A stretch of 29,995 nt of DNA, taken from the NCBI GenBank assembly GCA_001574975.1, contig KQ965764.1, positions 1 to 29,995 of the forward strand, in the 5' to 3' direction. This document shows positions 19,983 through 29,990 of this stretch, piece by piece. Made by a program: the position numbers and the translations under genes. Source of the stretch: Gonapodya prolifera JEL478. Lineage: Eukaryota > Monoblepharomycota > Monoblepharidomycetes > Monoblepharidales > Gonapodyaceae. The number at the start of each line of letters is the position of its first letter. The stretch's first letter is position 1. The notes beneath the pieces are model-generated. The model did not search any database. It was not told the origin of the DNA and saw only the letters and a program-made list of their open reading frames with translations.

Positions 19983-22900
19983 TCACTTCCAAGAATATGA
20001 CTTGTTTCCACCTCGAGGTGCAACCGGTAACCGCGGCTCGGCCTTCTTTGCTCCCCCCTTCTGTCCCTTCTTTTCCGGCTCGGGATCCTTGAACGGATTA
20101 AATCCCTTCGCCCGCTTCCCTTCAGCCAGCAGTTTCGACGCCTCTGCAATGTCCTCATCGGAATCTAACTCTTTCTCCAGACGTTTTGAGTCTCGATCAT
20201 ATACGAGTTTGCCGTTGCTGGTCTTTTCGGCGGCCGAGACTACTAGAGAAATGGCATCCACAGCAGCCGAACGAGCCTTGGAGTAATCAAACGGCTCGCT
20301 GGGAGTCCCTGGCCGTGAAATGGCAGGTGACGAACTCGCAGAGGACGATGCCGTTCCATTTGAGAGCTTCTTCTTCTTCTTCTTTTTACGCTTATTCTTA
20401 TTGTCGCCGGCTTGAGTGGATATTGGTGCTTCTGTTATTGTTGGATTAGACCCAGACTTGTTCAACATGGCAGGCCTCCCCTGATCATCGCTACTGAAGC
20501 TGTCATACTGGTCCAAATCAATCATGTCTTCCGCCGGCTCACGGTCCTTTCTACCAGGCGGTATCGACTTCACGTCAGGGTGGTCATTCTTTGCCGATTT
20601 GCCGTCAACCAGTTTCCGACGCTTAAGATCGGACAACACAATAGGTTCTTCTTCAACTTCTTTCCTCCCGCGCTTCCCTTCTTTTGTCTTCTCCGCATCT
20701 TCAGCCCCAACGACAGCTGGTGCAGAGGGAGTCGGCTTCTTGAACACAAAATCGGTACCAGCGGCGGCCATCCCATCTTCCGCTACCTTCCGCCTAAGCA
20801 ATTCTGCTCCAGGTGGCGCGAGTCTCAAAGTCCGACGAATCTCATCCGCAAGTTGACGAGCAACCACGGAATCAGCATCTGGGCGCTCGCTATCCAAGAG
20901 TGAAGAGGCAAATGAAGATGGTTCCACAAAAGCACCTGGCACTGAAGGGTTGGTGGGGCGGCTGGAAGCGGTAGCGGGGCCACCAAACAGACCAGCGTGA
21001 GCAAGCAAGACAGGTTGCGGTACTCTCTTGCTCACGAGTGGCACTCGTTCAACGTGTGCTTCTTGGTTCTCCGCCGCAGCGTCATCTCCTTCCACCACGT
21101 CACCACCCTCATCAAACCTGGTGTGCACCGCCTTTTTATCCACCTTCTTCACCTCTCCATCGGCCTTCCTCCGCGCCTCTTCCCTCTCCGTCCTCCTTTT
21201 GTACTCCTCCCGCCCCATCCTCACCGCCTCCACAACCTCCAGAGCCCTCTTCCTCACAAGCACCGCTGTCCCACCCGCAGCCACCAGGCCCCCGACATCC
21301 GCAGGCATAGCTGCCGCCACTCCCACGAGATGTCCTGCGGGCATCACGAACGCCGTGCTCTCGTCCTCTTCCCTAGCCACCCTATCTCGCCATGCGTGCA
21401 GGTGGCGGAACACCTCGGCCTGCTCGGCATTCAACCCAGCACCGTGACGCCGGAGTGCCGCCCGCCACCCACCAGATCCTTCCCCCGTGGCAAAGTCGTA
21501 GTGGTCCTTGGTATACGTGATGAGCGATGTCTGCGCGGACCGGCGGAGTACAGTGTGGATGGGTCGTTCGGGGCCAGGAGGGGGAGGAATGGCGTGTGCG
21601 GGGACATGGGATTGCGGAGGCGGAACTTCAGGAGGAAGAGCGAGAAGGTCCACGCGAAGAGCGTCATAGATGCGCAATAGGTAGTGTGTGTCCATCCGTG
21701 CGTATTTTAACATTTCCGCGGGGATTGGTCTGTGTAGTTTGGGTTGTTGATATCAGCAAAATTGGTCACAGGACCATTCCTCACCTCATTCTCCAGTCTG
21801 CCATCTGGTACCTCTTATCCGTCTCCACTCCGATGATCCGCTCGAGGAGGTACGCCAAGCCGTGGTGGGGCATGCGAAGTGCGTGCGTTGCGTGGTAGGT
21901 GTCAAAAAGGCACACGATGTAGACGCCAAAGTCTCGCTGGAGCCAGGCAATGTCGGAATCGGCACCATGGAACACCTGTGGAACGAGTGATGCATCAGTT
22001 GGTACCAGGGTACACGCGCGTCACTTTCAAAACTCACCTTCACGACTTCGGGATCGGTGAACACTTCGTTCAGTTTTTGCACGCTTCCCCTCAGCGCAAG
22101 AGTGTCCACCACAAAGTCCTCCTCGCGTGTTGAGATCTGTACTAGGCATACAAAGCCTTGGAACGACCGGTATGAATGAGCCTTGTTGGAGGTAGGGTTG
22201 ATTGAACAGAAAAGTAGACCGGATGGAGGTTGTAGATTTGGTCACCCTGAGCACACTCCAGCGGAAGTACGTACCTCCGTGTCGACTGCAATCTCCTTGC
22301 AGCCCCTCAGCTTCTCCATCATTGCGTCCAGGCCCTCTTCCGTATCAACCCACGTGAACAGTGTCTTGGTCATTTCCTCGTCTGAGGGAGGGACTGGGGG
22401 TTGCGGTGGTGGCGGTGGTGACTCGAAAATGTGCTGCGGGTAGTCGATTGTGGTAATTTCATGTGTATACGGGTGGGGAACACTGGAAAGTCAGGCTGTT
22501 AGCTCAAAGTTGGACAGACAAGAGAGTCTGACGAAAACTCACCGTCCTCCCGAATTGTTCGCGTCCACGATGCCCAAACTCCGGACGTGTTCCTCCATCT
22601 CCGTGTCGAGCTCCCCACTGCCCGGCATTCCCCATTCGAGAGGAACTTTGGCATTTGGTTTCGTCTTCAGTTTGCCAACAAAGTGCGTGGAGTTGGAATT
22701 GTCCACGGGGTCGGGGAACAGAAGTTGCGGTTTTGTAAGGTGCCGAGCATGTAGAAGTGATGGAGGGAGAGGAGCTTTGCGGGAGGTGGAGGATGCCAGT
22801 GTTGAAGCAGCGGCCGAGGTTCTGGAAGGGAGTTGGGGGCGGGAGGAGATACCACGCGCTTCGTCCAGCGCGGAATCCTGCGAAATCCACCAAATCCAGC

Positions 22901-23315
22901 ATTATTTGAGAGTGAAGGACCCATGTGACCGACCGAAATGAGACGAAAGGCTGAAAACGATCCAGCAGCAATTGTAACTCACCGCCCTTTCGAGCAAAAC
23001 GTCCGCCAGAGCTACAGCCTTGCCGAACCCATCCACGACATCATCTGCATCGGAAAACCTGGGAATCGGTTTCCCCGACACGGAAGCTCCCGTTGCCTTG
23101 GCTGCTTGTGCCATGATCCTGTTGGTGAGCTTGAGCAATTGCGAGGCGGTGGCCGTCAATCCCGCGTCGAATTCCGCCGACGAAGCGCGAAACAAGGGGA
23201 CGTCGGACGGTGCCAGAAAGGCGGACGCGCGGGCAGCCAGAGATAGCGATCGACCGAGCGAATCGATGTAAGAAGCGGCATTCTCGCTGGTGATGGCAAC
23301 TGGTGGTTCCGCCAT
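19983..23315 (-). CDS. RRP6: nuclear exosome 3'-5' exoribonuclease Rrp6/EXOSC10
   Basis: Six exons, 23315-22983, 22877-22543, 22482-22275, 22181-22038, 21975-21785, 21729-19983; 985 aa, in phase. Role: distributive DEDD-Y nuclease of the nuclear exosome, trimming 5.8S rRNA, snoRNA and cryptic transcripts. The N-terminal PMC2NT domain (about 1-110) binds the Rrp47 partner in known homologues. VPHPYTHEI precedes the nuclease. Exo I is AVDTE (D290, E292), Exo II is VFHGADSDIAWLQRDFG (D348), Exo III is YARMDTHYLL (Y413, D417); all DEDD-Y residues are present. An HRDC domain follows (about 480-570, near NAEQAEVFRHLHAWRDRVA). The last 400 residues are low complexity, charged, with a poly-Lys run and repeated basic clusters, ending in a Gly/Lys-rich lasso-like tail. 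The protein is larger than yeast Rrp6 (733) and human EXOSC10 (885), mainly from this tail. Its 5' end is 207 bp from the GatA stop, same strand. Confidence 0.95.
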
Positions 23316-23522
23316 GTCTGTAGCTGGGTATTCGGACGGTTTGGCGACGTGCCCCGCGTGCACCAGTGAGATCGAGGTCTCGAGTTTTATTTGGAGAAAA
23401 GTAGCTGTGGCCACAACCACCGCTTCCCCCCTTCTTCAACCCTCTTTTCTCTACCGAACGCTTGACGTGCAATAACTACGATTGGTTCGACTTTGAATAT
23501 AGCTTTCACTGTAGTCTGTTCC

Positions 23523-25746
23523 CTACACGTCCATACCACCTCCCATCTCCACGGCCCTCGCCACCCTGAGGACAACCTCTTCGTCCCCGAACTGTCCGAT
23601 CACCTGCACACCCACGGGCATCCCGCCCCACTCTGCTCCTCTCGCCCTGGCGAACGGGACCGTGCAGGCCGGGAGTCCGGCCAAGCTGGCTGGTATCGTA
23701 GCAACATCGTTGACGTACTCGAGAACAGGGTCCGACGGTGGATACGACGAGAGGGGAGGCGGAGGGGAGAGTGAGGTCGGTGTAAGGAGCACGTTGACCT
23801 TGGCTGGGGCGGGGTTGGAAGGTGACGAGGATGGCTGGGGAAGAGGACCATGGAGGGGGTTGGGATGGCGGAAGACGCGGTCGAAGTCGAATTGTACGAG
23901 GCGGCGGTATCGCTGAGAGTGGAGGAAGTAGGAATGGTACGCGCTGCGAGCGGTGCAAATTGTGTTAGGAACTTGTGAACGGAACATCGTGGTGACCCAA
24001 CTCTCCCACACCCACCTCTCCGTCATCACGTACGTGCCCACCATTATCCTCCTTTTCACCTCCTCCCCCAGCCCTTGTGTCCTCGTAGCGGCGTACCATC
24101 CGTTCGCGTCCTCGTCCCGCTCCACAGTGCGCTCTCCGTACCTTACGCCATCGTATCTCGCCAGGTTACTCGAGGCTTCCGCGGGGGCGATGACGTAGTA
24201 GGCCGACAATGCTTGCCGCGTGTGGGGCAGGGAGACGGGAACGATTGTTGCACCGAGACGAGAGAGGTGGGTGAGGCAGGAAGATAGAGTGGCGATCGTG
24301 GCGGGGGAAAGTTCCGCTGGGAGGTATTCCTGAATTAGGGAGAGGCAGGTGACAATGTTGAGGGAGGCCGTCACAGGATTGGGGAAGGTGGACGAGGTTG
24401 CGTTGAAGCTCCAGGTCGCCCATCGAACTTTCTCAACCACTCACCTCTGGAACGCCCACAACCACTCCCCTCAGATCCCCCGGGTCCCTCACGTCCGCTC
24501 TGCCCCCATTCGTTTCTCCACCCGCCCACGCGGACATGTCCTTCCCATCCGGTCCCTTGACGACGTCGTACACCACCTCTGCGCACCCCACCGTCCGCGC
24601 CAGGATCCCAACAGTGTCCAGGCTGGATGCGTACGCGACCAAGCCCCAGCGCGGGATCCGGCCGTACGAGGGTTTGAAGCCAACAATGCCGCAGTAAGAC
24701 GCTGGCAGGCGGACAGAGCCGCCGGTGTCGGAGCCAAGGGCGCTGGGTGAGGGTTGTTGGAGGTTCGTGGAGAGGATGGGAGGTGATGGGGTGAGATATG
24801 ACTGGTATGGCTGGGGCATATAGTCCCGTGCGGAGATTCCGTGAACAGGTTTCGCCTTTGACCAAGCCATGAATATGACTCATTTACACGACCGCTGAAT
24901 ATGCCCTTTTCCAAGCCATGACCGCAACCACATTAACATGACCGCTGAATCCGCCCTTGATACTCTCAAAAGTTCCTCGAATGCAAACCAGCCCACTCAC
25001 GCATAACACATCCCAGCCGCCACCGCCGCGGCACTCCCTCCCGAACTTCCCCCCGCGACTCTCTGCTCCTCACCCACAATTCCGTCTCTATCGGCTCCAA
25101 CGCCGCACGGATTGACCACCTTCCCGAACGCGCCGTGGACGCTTGCGCTCCCCATTGCGAACTCGTCCATGTTGGTTTTGCCCACGATGACGGCGCCCGC
25201 GGACACGACGCGGGACGCGCAGGTCGCGGAGTAGGGCGAGACGTGCCGCCGTAGGTGTGAAGAGGCACATGTGGTGGGGAGGTCGGAGTGCAGGCAGATG
25301 TTGTCTTTGAGGGCGATGGGGACGCCGTCAAGGAGCGACTTGGGGGTGCCTAAAGGGGAGAAGAGGAAGGTCAGACATTATCAAAATCTCGTTGACTCCA
25401 CTCCACTCTCCAGGTCTGCCCCCGCTCCAATGCGCCGGGTAACTTGCCCACTTCCTCCCCTCCCACCCATGCAGCCCCTGGAACACCCCAGCCACCTTCC
25501 CCTTGAGTGCGACTCACCTGCCTCCCAACGCTCCTGAGCCGAGTCACCGACAGCCTTAGTACCGCCAGGCGACACGTCGGCGACACAATCCGACTCTTTC
25601 CTCTTGGAAATGAACGAGTTCACAGTGGGCTCGAACCTAGACATCCTCGAAAAGCACGATGCGACAGCATGTGAGGGTGATAGAGAGCCCCGAGCGAAGT
25701 GAGAGGTCAGCTGATGGTTGTACAATGCGGTGGGCAGAAGTTGCAT
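23523..25746 (-). CDS. mitochondrial glutamyl-tRNA(Gln) amidotransferase subunit A
   Basis: Five exons, 25746-25518, 25349-25001, 24742-24445, 24329-24016, 23943-23523; 536 aa, in phase, close to human QRSL1 (528). With GatB and GatC (GatF in yeasts) it converts Glu-tRNA(Gln) to Gln-tRNA(Gln) in mitochondria. Amidase-signature residues are present: Lys91 in PIALKDN, Ser178 in [11 protein letters not shown] and nucleophile Ser202 in [14 protein letters not shown]. Other family blocks are [53 protein letters not shown] and [10 protein letters not shown]. The start at 25746 matches the usual N-terminal helix but gives no clear targeting peptide. The frame stays open upstream to an ATG at 26001 whose Arg-rich leader (MRLTDIAHVCTRTRA...) could be the presequence. 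Introns 1 (168 nt), 2 (258 nt) and 3 (115 nt) are longer than usual here. Intron 4 (72 nt) is a multiple of three and has no stop. The yeast name for this subunit is HER2. Confidence 0.93.
24862..24959. repeat. diverged 49-50 bp tandem duplication inside GatA intron 2
   Basis: Copy 1 starts 'ccaagccatga' at 24862 and copy 2 starts 'ccaagccatga' at 24911. 'accgctgaat' recurs at 24891 and 24941, followed by 'atgccctt' and 'ccgccctt'. The copies differ internally. The duplication accounts for part of the unusual 258-nt intron length. Confidence 0.65.
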
Positions 25747-26215
25747 GAGCGTCAATGGCGCAATTGCCAAGAATTGAGCGGGATCACATTGCAAATGGTA
25801 CAGCAAGAGATGACTGACTTGTGCGATGGACAAAAAAGCAACATCGTCGTGTCCTTGCACTTGTGGTGGTCCACGTCCGTGCGACTGATTCGACAGCTGC
25901 GAGTACGTGCGATTGCGCGGTCGATTCGAGTGAATTGATTTTCGCAGCGACGTGCAGGCTCGCGTGCGTGTGCAGACATGTGCAATATCTGTGAGTCGCA
26001 TGTCCAACACGCCAAACAAACGGAGTGTCGACCAAAGCGATCAACTTTCTGACGCTCGGATAGTCACTCTTTCTCTCTCAATTTTAGTTAGTAAGTTTAG
26101 TTTAGGACGAATTACAAAATCGCCAAAGTCCTTCGCCGATAGGCAGTCATCTTCGCGAAGATCACACCAGCTCATTACGCTTCATCCCATCGCATCTTCT
26201 TCCTCGACCATCCAA
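25747..26215. promoter_or_regulatory. 469-bp divergent spacer between GatA and the Cache-type sensor gene
   Basis: Both genes start here in opposite directions, so promoters for each are expected. If GatA uses the upstream ATG at 26001, 255 bp of this spacer becomes coding. Near 26082-26106 there is a TTTAGTTAG-rich stretch. No specific factor site can be named. Confidence 0.45.
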
Positions 26216-28573
26216 ATGACGATTCCACTGTCTCCTTTAAACAACCTCATCCTAACGTCATCCTCGAGGTATTCGGGAAGTTTCGTTGGCGCATCATCCT
26301 CCAGCGCTCGCCCCGAACCACGCAAACAATCCGGAATACCCGTTGGGTGGGCTGTAGTAGGACTTGTTTTTCTCAAGTGAGTACGGGGAGCTGAATCGCT
26401 GTCCTCGGTGCGTGAGAACTTCTAGTTGATAATGATGCCATCAAACTGTTGACAGCATCACACTCGCTCTCGCCGTCCTCCTTGTGGTCACCGAACTCTC
26501 TTCTAAAGCCAGCAACGAAGACGCAGTTCAGCAAGGTGAGTCGTCACTTATGCCCGCATGCTGAGCCCGTCATTTCACTCCCACCACAGGGACGGCGAGT
26601 GTCAGTCTCCTCGCCAACAAGCTTCAACGCGATGCGTCACAGACCATTAAGACGCACGTGGCGACTTATTTGGAGAGCGTGGGTTGGAGGCTTTCTGCGT
26701 TGATGCGCAAGTGTGACCTTTCACACTTCCTAACCTTTAACCTTTCATTACGTCCTTCCCAGATTCACAGTGTAAACAATGCCACCTCGGAGCTCGTTCA
26801 CCGGGGATTCGCCGACCCTGGCAACTTTGAGTGAGCTACACGCACACTCATTTCATTTTCATATCGTTTCTCACCTTCCTTCTGACAGCGCCATGGTGGT
26901 ATTTATGCGGGACGCTCTCGACGCACTCGGGCCGTCCGTGTCAGCTACTCGTACTGGATCAACAGCACACAAGAGCATCTTGGCATCGGGCCTTTACTAT
27001 CCAGCTACCCCAACTTCAGTGAGTTGTGCTGCCTCCGGACGTTGATCCTCCGTCTCCAGCGATTAACTGTGCCTTTCATCAAGCGTACGACCCCACCCAG
27101 CCGCAGCAATATTTCATCAACTATCAAGCCGTTAACAAAACCTGTCTCCGTGCCTGCCCCACGCCAAACACCAACTCGTACCTGGTCATGTACCTCTTCA
27201 ACGACACCTCGCTCACCACGACGCAGACAGTGCTCAGCGTTGTAAGTCCCTTCCAGCACGGCACTATGCGAGTAGCAAGGCTCATACGTCAATCTTTAGT
27301 CTGCCACGCCATTCCTCGCTTAGAAGCGCCCCTGGTACCAAGACCGCATGGTAAGCGTAGCACCTCCAATCGTTTTCCGCTCTCCATCTTTCTCACCTTC
27401 ACCCGTGCGTCAGCCCATGGGCCAGGCCTACTTCACCGCTCCTTACGGTAACGTCTTCCGTGCCGTCGTCCAGTCTCTCAGCTTTTCCCTCTGGGACCCT
27501 TCGGGAACTTTTGTTGCCGGTGGCGCAATGACCTACTCTGTCTACTCTGAGCGCAGTGCTCGACGCGTCCCTTCCGACACCTAACACCGTGTCGTACCTT
27601 CTCACGGCAGCAGGCGAGGTTTTGGGAATGACGGGACTGGGACCGAATACGTCGGTGAGTGGCGCGTGGATTTGCCCTCTGAGAGGAAGACCGGTGCCAA
27701 CACTGAGAACTGCCTTTCGCCACAGAACCTTCTACAAGGCGCAGGTACCACGGTGAAAACGATATGGGACTTCCCGTACGAGAAGTACCCCTTCCTCAAC
27801 GTGAACTCTGCGCACATCTATCGGTATTCCGGCAGTAATATGTCACTAAATTTCCCGGACGCACAGTTCAACCAGTACGGCTACATGTTCCAGGTCACCA
27901 CGTACACCAAGGGGAACTTCAAGTGGATCATTGTGAATGGGGCGGTGAGTGGTGCGACTGCGAGGGGTCCTCATCACAGTACTGATATGAAACTGTGTTC
28001 ACACGACATTGTTCAGCCCGTCTCAGATTACCTGGGAGACACACAGAACCTCGCGGACCGATTGCAATCTCGATTCACAACTGCTCAGAACATCGTCATT
28101 GGAGCAGGTGGGCAGGAAGGGTCATGCAACTTAATGGTGCTTCAACTCCATAACCTTCTTTTTCACCAGCCGTGGCGATCCTTTGCGTCATGTCTTGCAT
28201 CTCTATTATCTTTACTTGGGTGTTTATCTCCAAGCCCCTCATGAAAATGATCTCCGTCATTGAAAAGGGTGAGTCCGGCACCGTCCTTTCTCATGAAAAC
28301 CTCTACAACAATCCGAGTTCCATTCACAGCCACCAAGTTCGACTTTACCGCCGTCGCCGACAACTCGCTGCAAGGCCGGTGGACCATAATATCGGAAGTC
28401 CAGCGCACTGCGGATGCTTTCTCAAACATGCTCAAGGTGTTCGCCGGGGCTCTGAAGCGTGAGTGTCAAAACCGCGGGACTCTTTCCAAAACTTACGTGC
28501 TCTTTACTGTGCAGGAAATCGCGAGCTCCACTCTTCGGGCAAGTTCAAGTCAACAACGGCGGCGCTCGTGTGA
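26216..28573 (+). CDS. two-TM Cache-like extracellular sensor, no output domain seen; frame broken or ambiguous
   Basis: Exons read by eye: 26216-26376, 26456-26535, 26590-26710, 26771-26830, 26889-27018, 27101-27241, 27324-27350, 27414-about 27555, 27556-27654, 27726-27944, 28017-28107, 28170-28268, 28330-28458, 28515-28573; about 520 aa. After a Ser-rich cytosolic start comes TM1 (GWAVVGLVFLNITLALAVLLVV). A large extracellular region follows with helix ANKLQRDASQTIK, RPWYQDRMPMGQAYFT and FSLWDPSGTFVAGGAM, which resemble dCache ligand sensors. TM2 (AVAILCVMSCISIIFTWVFI) is followed by a HAMP-like linker and a 60-residue helix (RTADAFSNMLKVFAGALKRN), then a stop. No kinase or cyclase follows. 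At about 27553-27556 the frame shifts by one base with no normal-size intron. Exon 5 can also be read in a second frame (SYSYWINSTQEH, linked by a 41-nt intron 27019-27059). So it may be a pseudogene or carry sequencing errors. The family is inferred from pattern only. Confidence 0.6.
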
Positions 28574-28767
28574 TTCTTGGCGCCAAAGACGGAAGGATGA
28601 GAAGCAGATAGTCGGAAAAGATACCCTCTACACAGAAACAAAATTTTGAGCATAGCTAAATTTATTCGAAAGAAGAACAAGGTTGGTTTCTCGGTCTCGA
28701 GTGCCCTTCCTGAGGCAAAGCAGTTTTACCAGTTTTGCCGTTCAGTTGATATCCTTATTGCGTCGAG
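28574..28767. other. intergenic spacer
   Basis: This 194-bp gap follows the Cache-like gene stop and precedes the next ATG. It holds AT-rich words (ctaaatttatt near 28656) that may serve as 3'-end signals. No gene is seen. Confidence 0.4.
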
Positions 28768-29491
28768 ATGATCATGGGGCTCCCTCTAGAAACCATCCTC
28801 ACGGTGTCGACCTGGGTACGCTTCTCGCAATCGCGTCTTCCGCAAGCCGTCCAGCTCACTAGCAGCCCCCCACGTCACCGCTTCCTCACAGCTGTCCCTT
28901 GGCCTCGCGGTAGTTTCCTTGTTCCGCGTCGGCATGATCGCAGCGCTCTCGGATATGCTGCGCGTGGTTTCCGCCAAGACGAAAGTGCCCCTTTGGCTGG
29001 TAGGCCGGTGGCGACTTCACCTCGTTGGGGACCTGTCACCCAATGTCATATCGCCGCTCTCCCCTCCCCTTCTTCCCCAGTTTGTAGCAACCCCTTTCGC
29101 CATTCCCTACTTCCTCCCGACAGTCCGAGTCGTCCACGCCAGCCTCGAAATGGCGGGCCTGCGTTCCGACAACCAAAAACGGCCCGCGCTGGAAATCCTC
29201 AACATCTTTTTGAGCTGGCTCATCGTCTTCGAGGCCCACATATTCCGCAGCCGCCGCCTTTGTTGCCACTGGCCTCGCTGGGCATCGGTCCAGGTTGATA
29301 GGGATGTCACGGTGCGCGTGCAGGGGATCTGCGCGTTCCATGGGAAACTCGACCCTCCCATCGCCGAGTTCGACGGGACGACCGCAGCTGCGTCGCTCAC
29401 GCTCGCGCACGGCGCGGCGTTCCATATTAGTGTGGCACCGCGCCTCAAATCGCACGATGAGTGGGACCGCCCGGCAACACGGTACTGGTAA
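28768..29491 (+). CDS. small multi-TM protein of unknown function
   Basis: Three phase-0 exons fit: 28768-28815, 28892-28999, 29081-29491, with introns of 76 and 81 nt ending CTCACAG and TTCCCCAG; 188 aa. Splicing joins the hydrophobic pieces into LPLETILTVSTW / LSLGLAVVSLFRVGMIAAL, then VPLWL / FVATPFAIPYFLPTV, then LEILNIFLSWLIVFEAHIF, giving three or four likely membrane segments. The last 70 residues are soluble-looking (DVTVRVQG, DPPIAEFDG, EWDRPATRYW). I do not recognise a family. Competing ORFs on both strands here (29036-29662 minus, 28768-29298 plus read-through) lack membrane or domain logic and are less likely. A second start, MGL, lies two codons downstream of the first. Confidence 0.55.
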
Positions 29492-29784
29492 CCCTGAGGG
29501 CACCAAGAGCATCCAATGAGCACCGAAACACCGCACGCAAAATCGCATCTCGTTCTTTGAGTCAAACTTTCTGCAAGAGGTCTTTTCACATTCTGGAACC
29601 GTTTTTCTTTTCTCTTTTCCTACCGGGCACGAGATACCCCGCCACCACACGCTTGTAGTCATTTCATCCCCACATGTATTCTCCCAAATTGCAAATTAAA
29701 TGTCGAAGCAGCTGCGTGGACTCCAGTTAGTCCACGTTAGTGGCAACCTCAGGCCACAGTAATTACAGCGACTTCCGAACAAAC
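29492..29784. other. intergenic spacer
   Basis: No gene is supported. An inverted pair 'actccagttagtccacgttagtgg' around 29719-29743 is minor. This must contain the 3' end of the TM-protein gene and the promoter of the hydratase gene. Confidence 0.4.
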
Positions 29785-29990
29785 ATGACCCTCCCATCGT
29801 ACAAGTACAGCACCCTGGAGTGCACGTTTCCACGAGAGTGAGAGCCCTCCCAATGGTACCCCCAATCGGGGCCAAACAAGCCTGCGTCGGATGAGGATGG
29901 CAGTTTTCACAACGACCTCTTTCCGAACAGACTTGTGCTCAACATCGCGCTCAACCGACCTCCCAATAAACTCAACGCCCTGAACCAAGC
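29785..29990 (+). CDS. enoyl-CoA hydratase/isomerase family protein, 5' part only
   Basis: Exon 1 is 29785-29837 and exon 2 is 29931-29990, joined by a 93-nt intron; the window ends inside the next intron (GTGAG at 29991-29995). The spliced start reads MTLPSYKYSTLECTFPRE followed by LVLNIALNRPPNKLNALNQA. The hydrophobic strand followed by LNRP...LNALN is the signature start of the crotonase fold. These enzymes hydrate or isomerise enoyl-CoA, usually in peroxisomal or mitochondrial fatty-acid oxidation. No targeting peptide is evident at the N-terminus; a C-terminal peroxisomal signal could not be checked. A 79-codon minus-strand ORF over the same bases is a shadow. Confidence 0.8.

Noticed and set aside
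20997-21680. 227-codon plus-strand ORF, and several Pro/Ser-rich ones between 20400 and 21700
   Set aside because: Antisense to the long final exon of RRP6; composition reflects its Lys/Ala/Gly-rich codons.
29036-29662. 208-codon minus-strand ORF at the right end
   Set aside because: No domain logic, and it crosses the coding exons of the plus-strand TM protein. Kept as a weak alternative only.
29749-29988. 79-codon minus-strand ORF
   Set aside because: Shadow of the enoyl-CoA hydratase exons, which carry the LNRP...LNALN signature on the plus strand.
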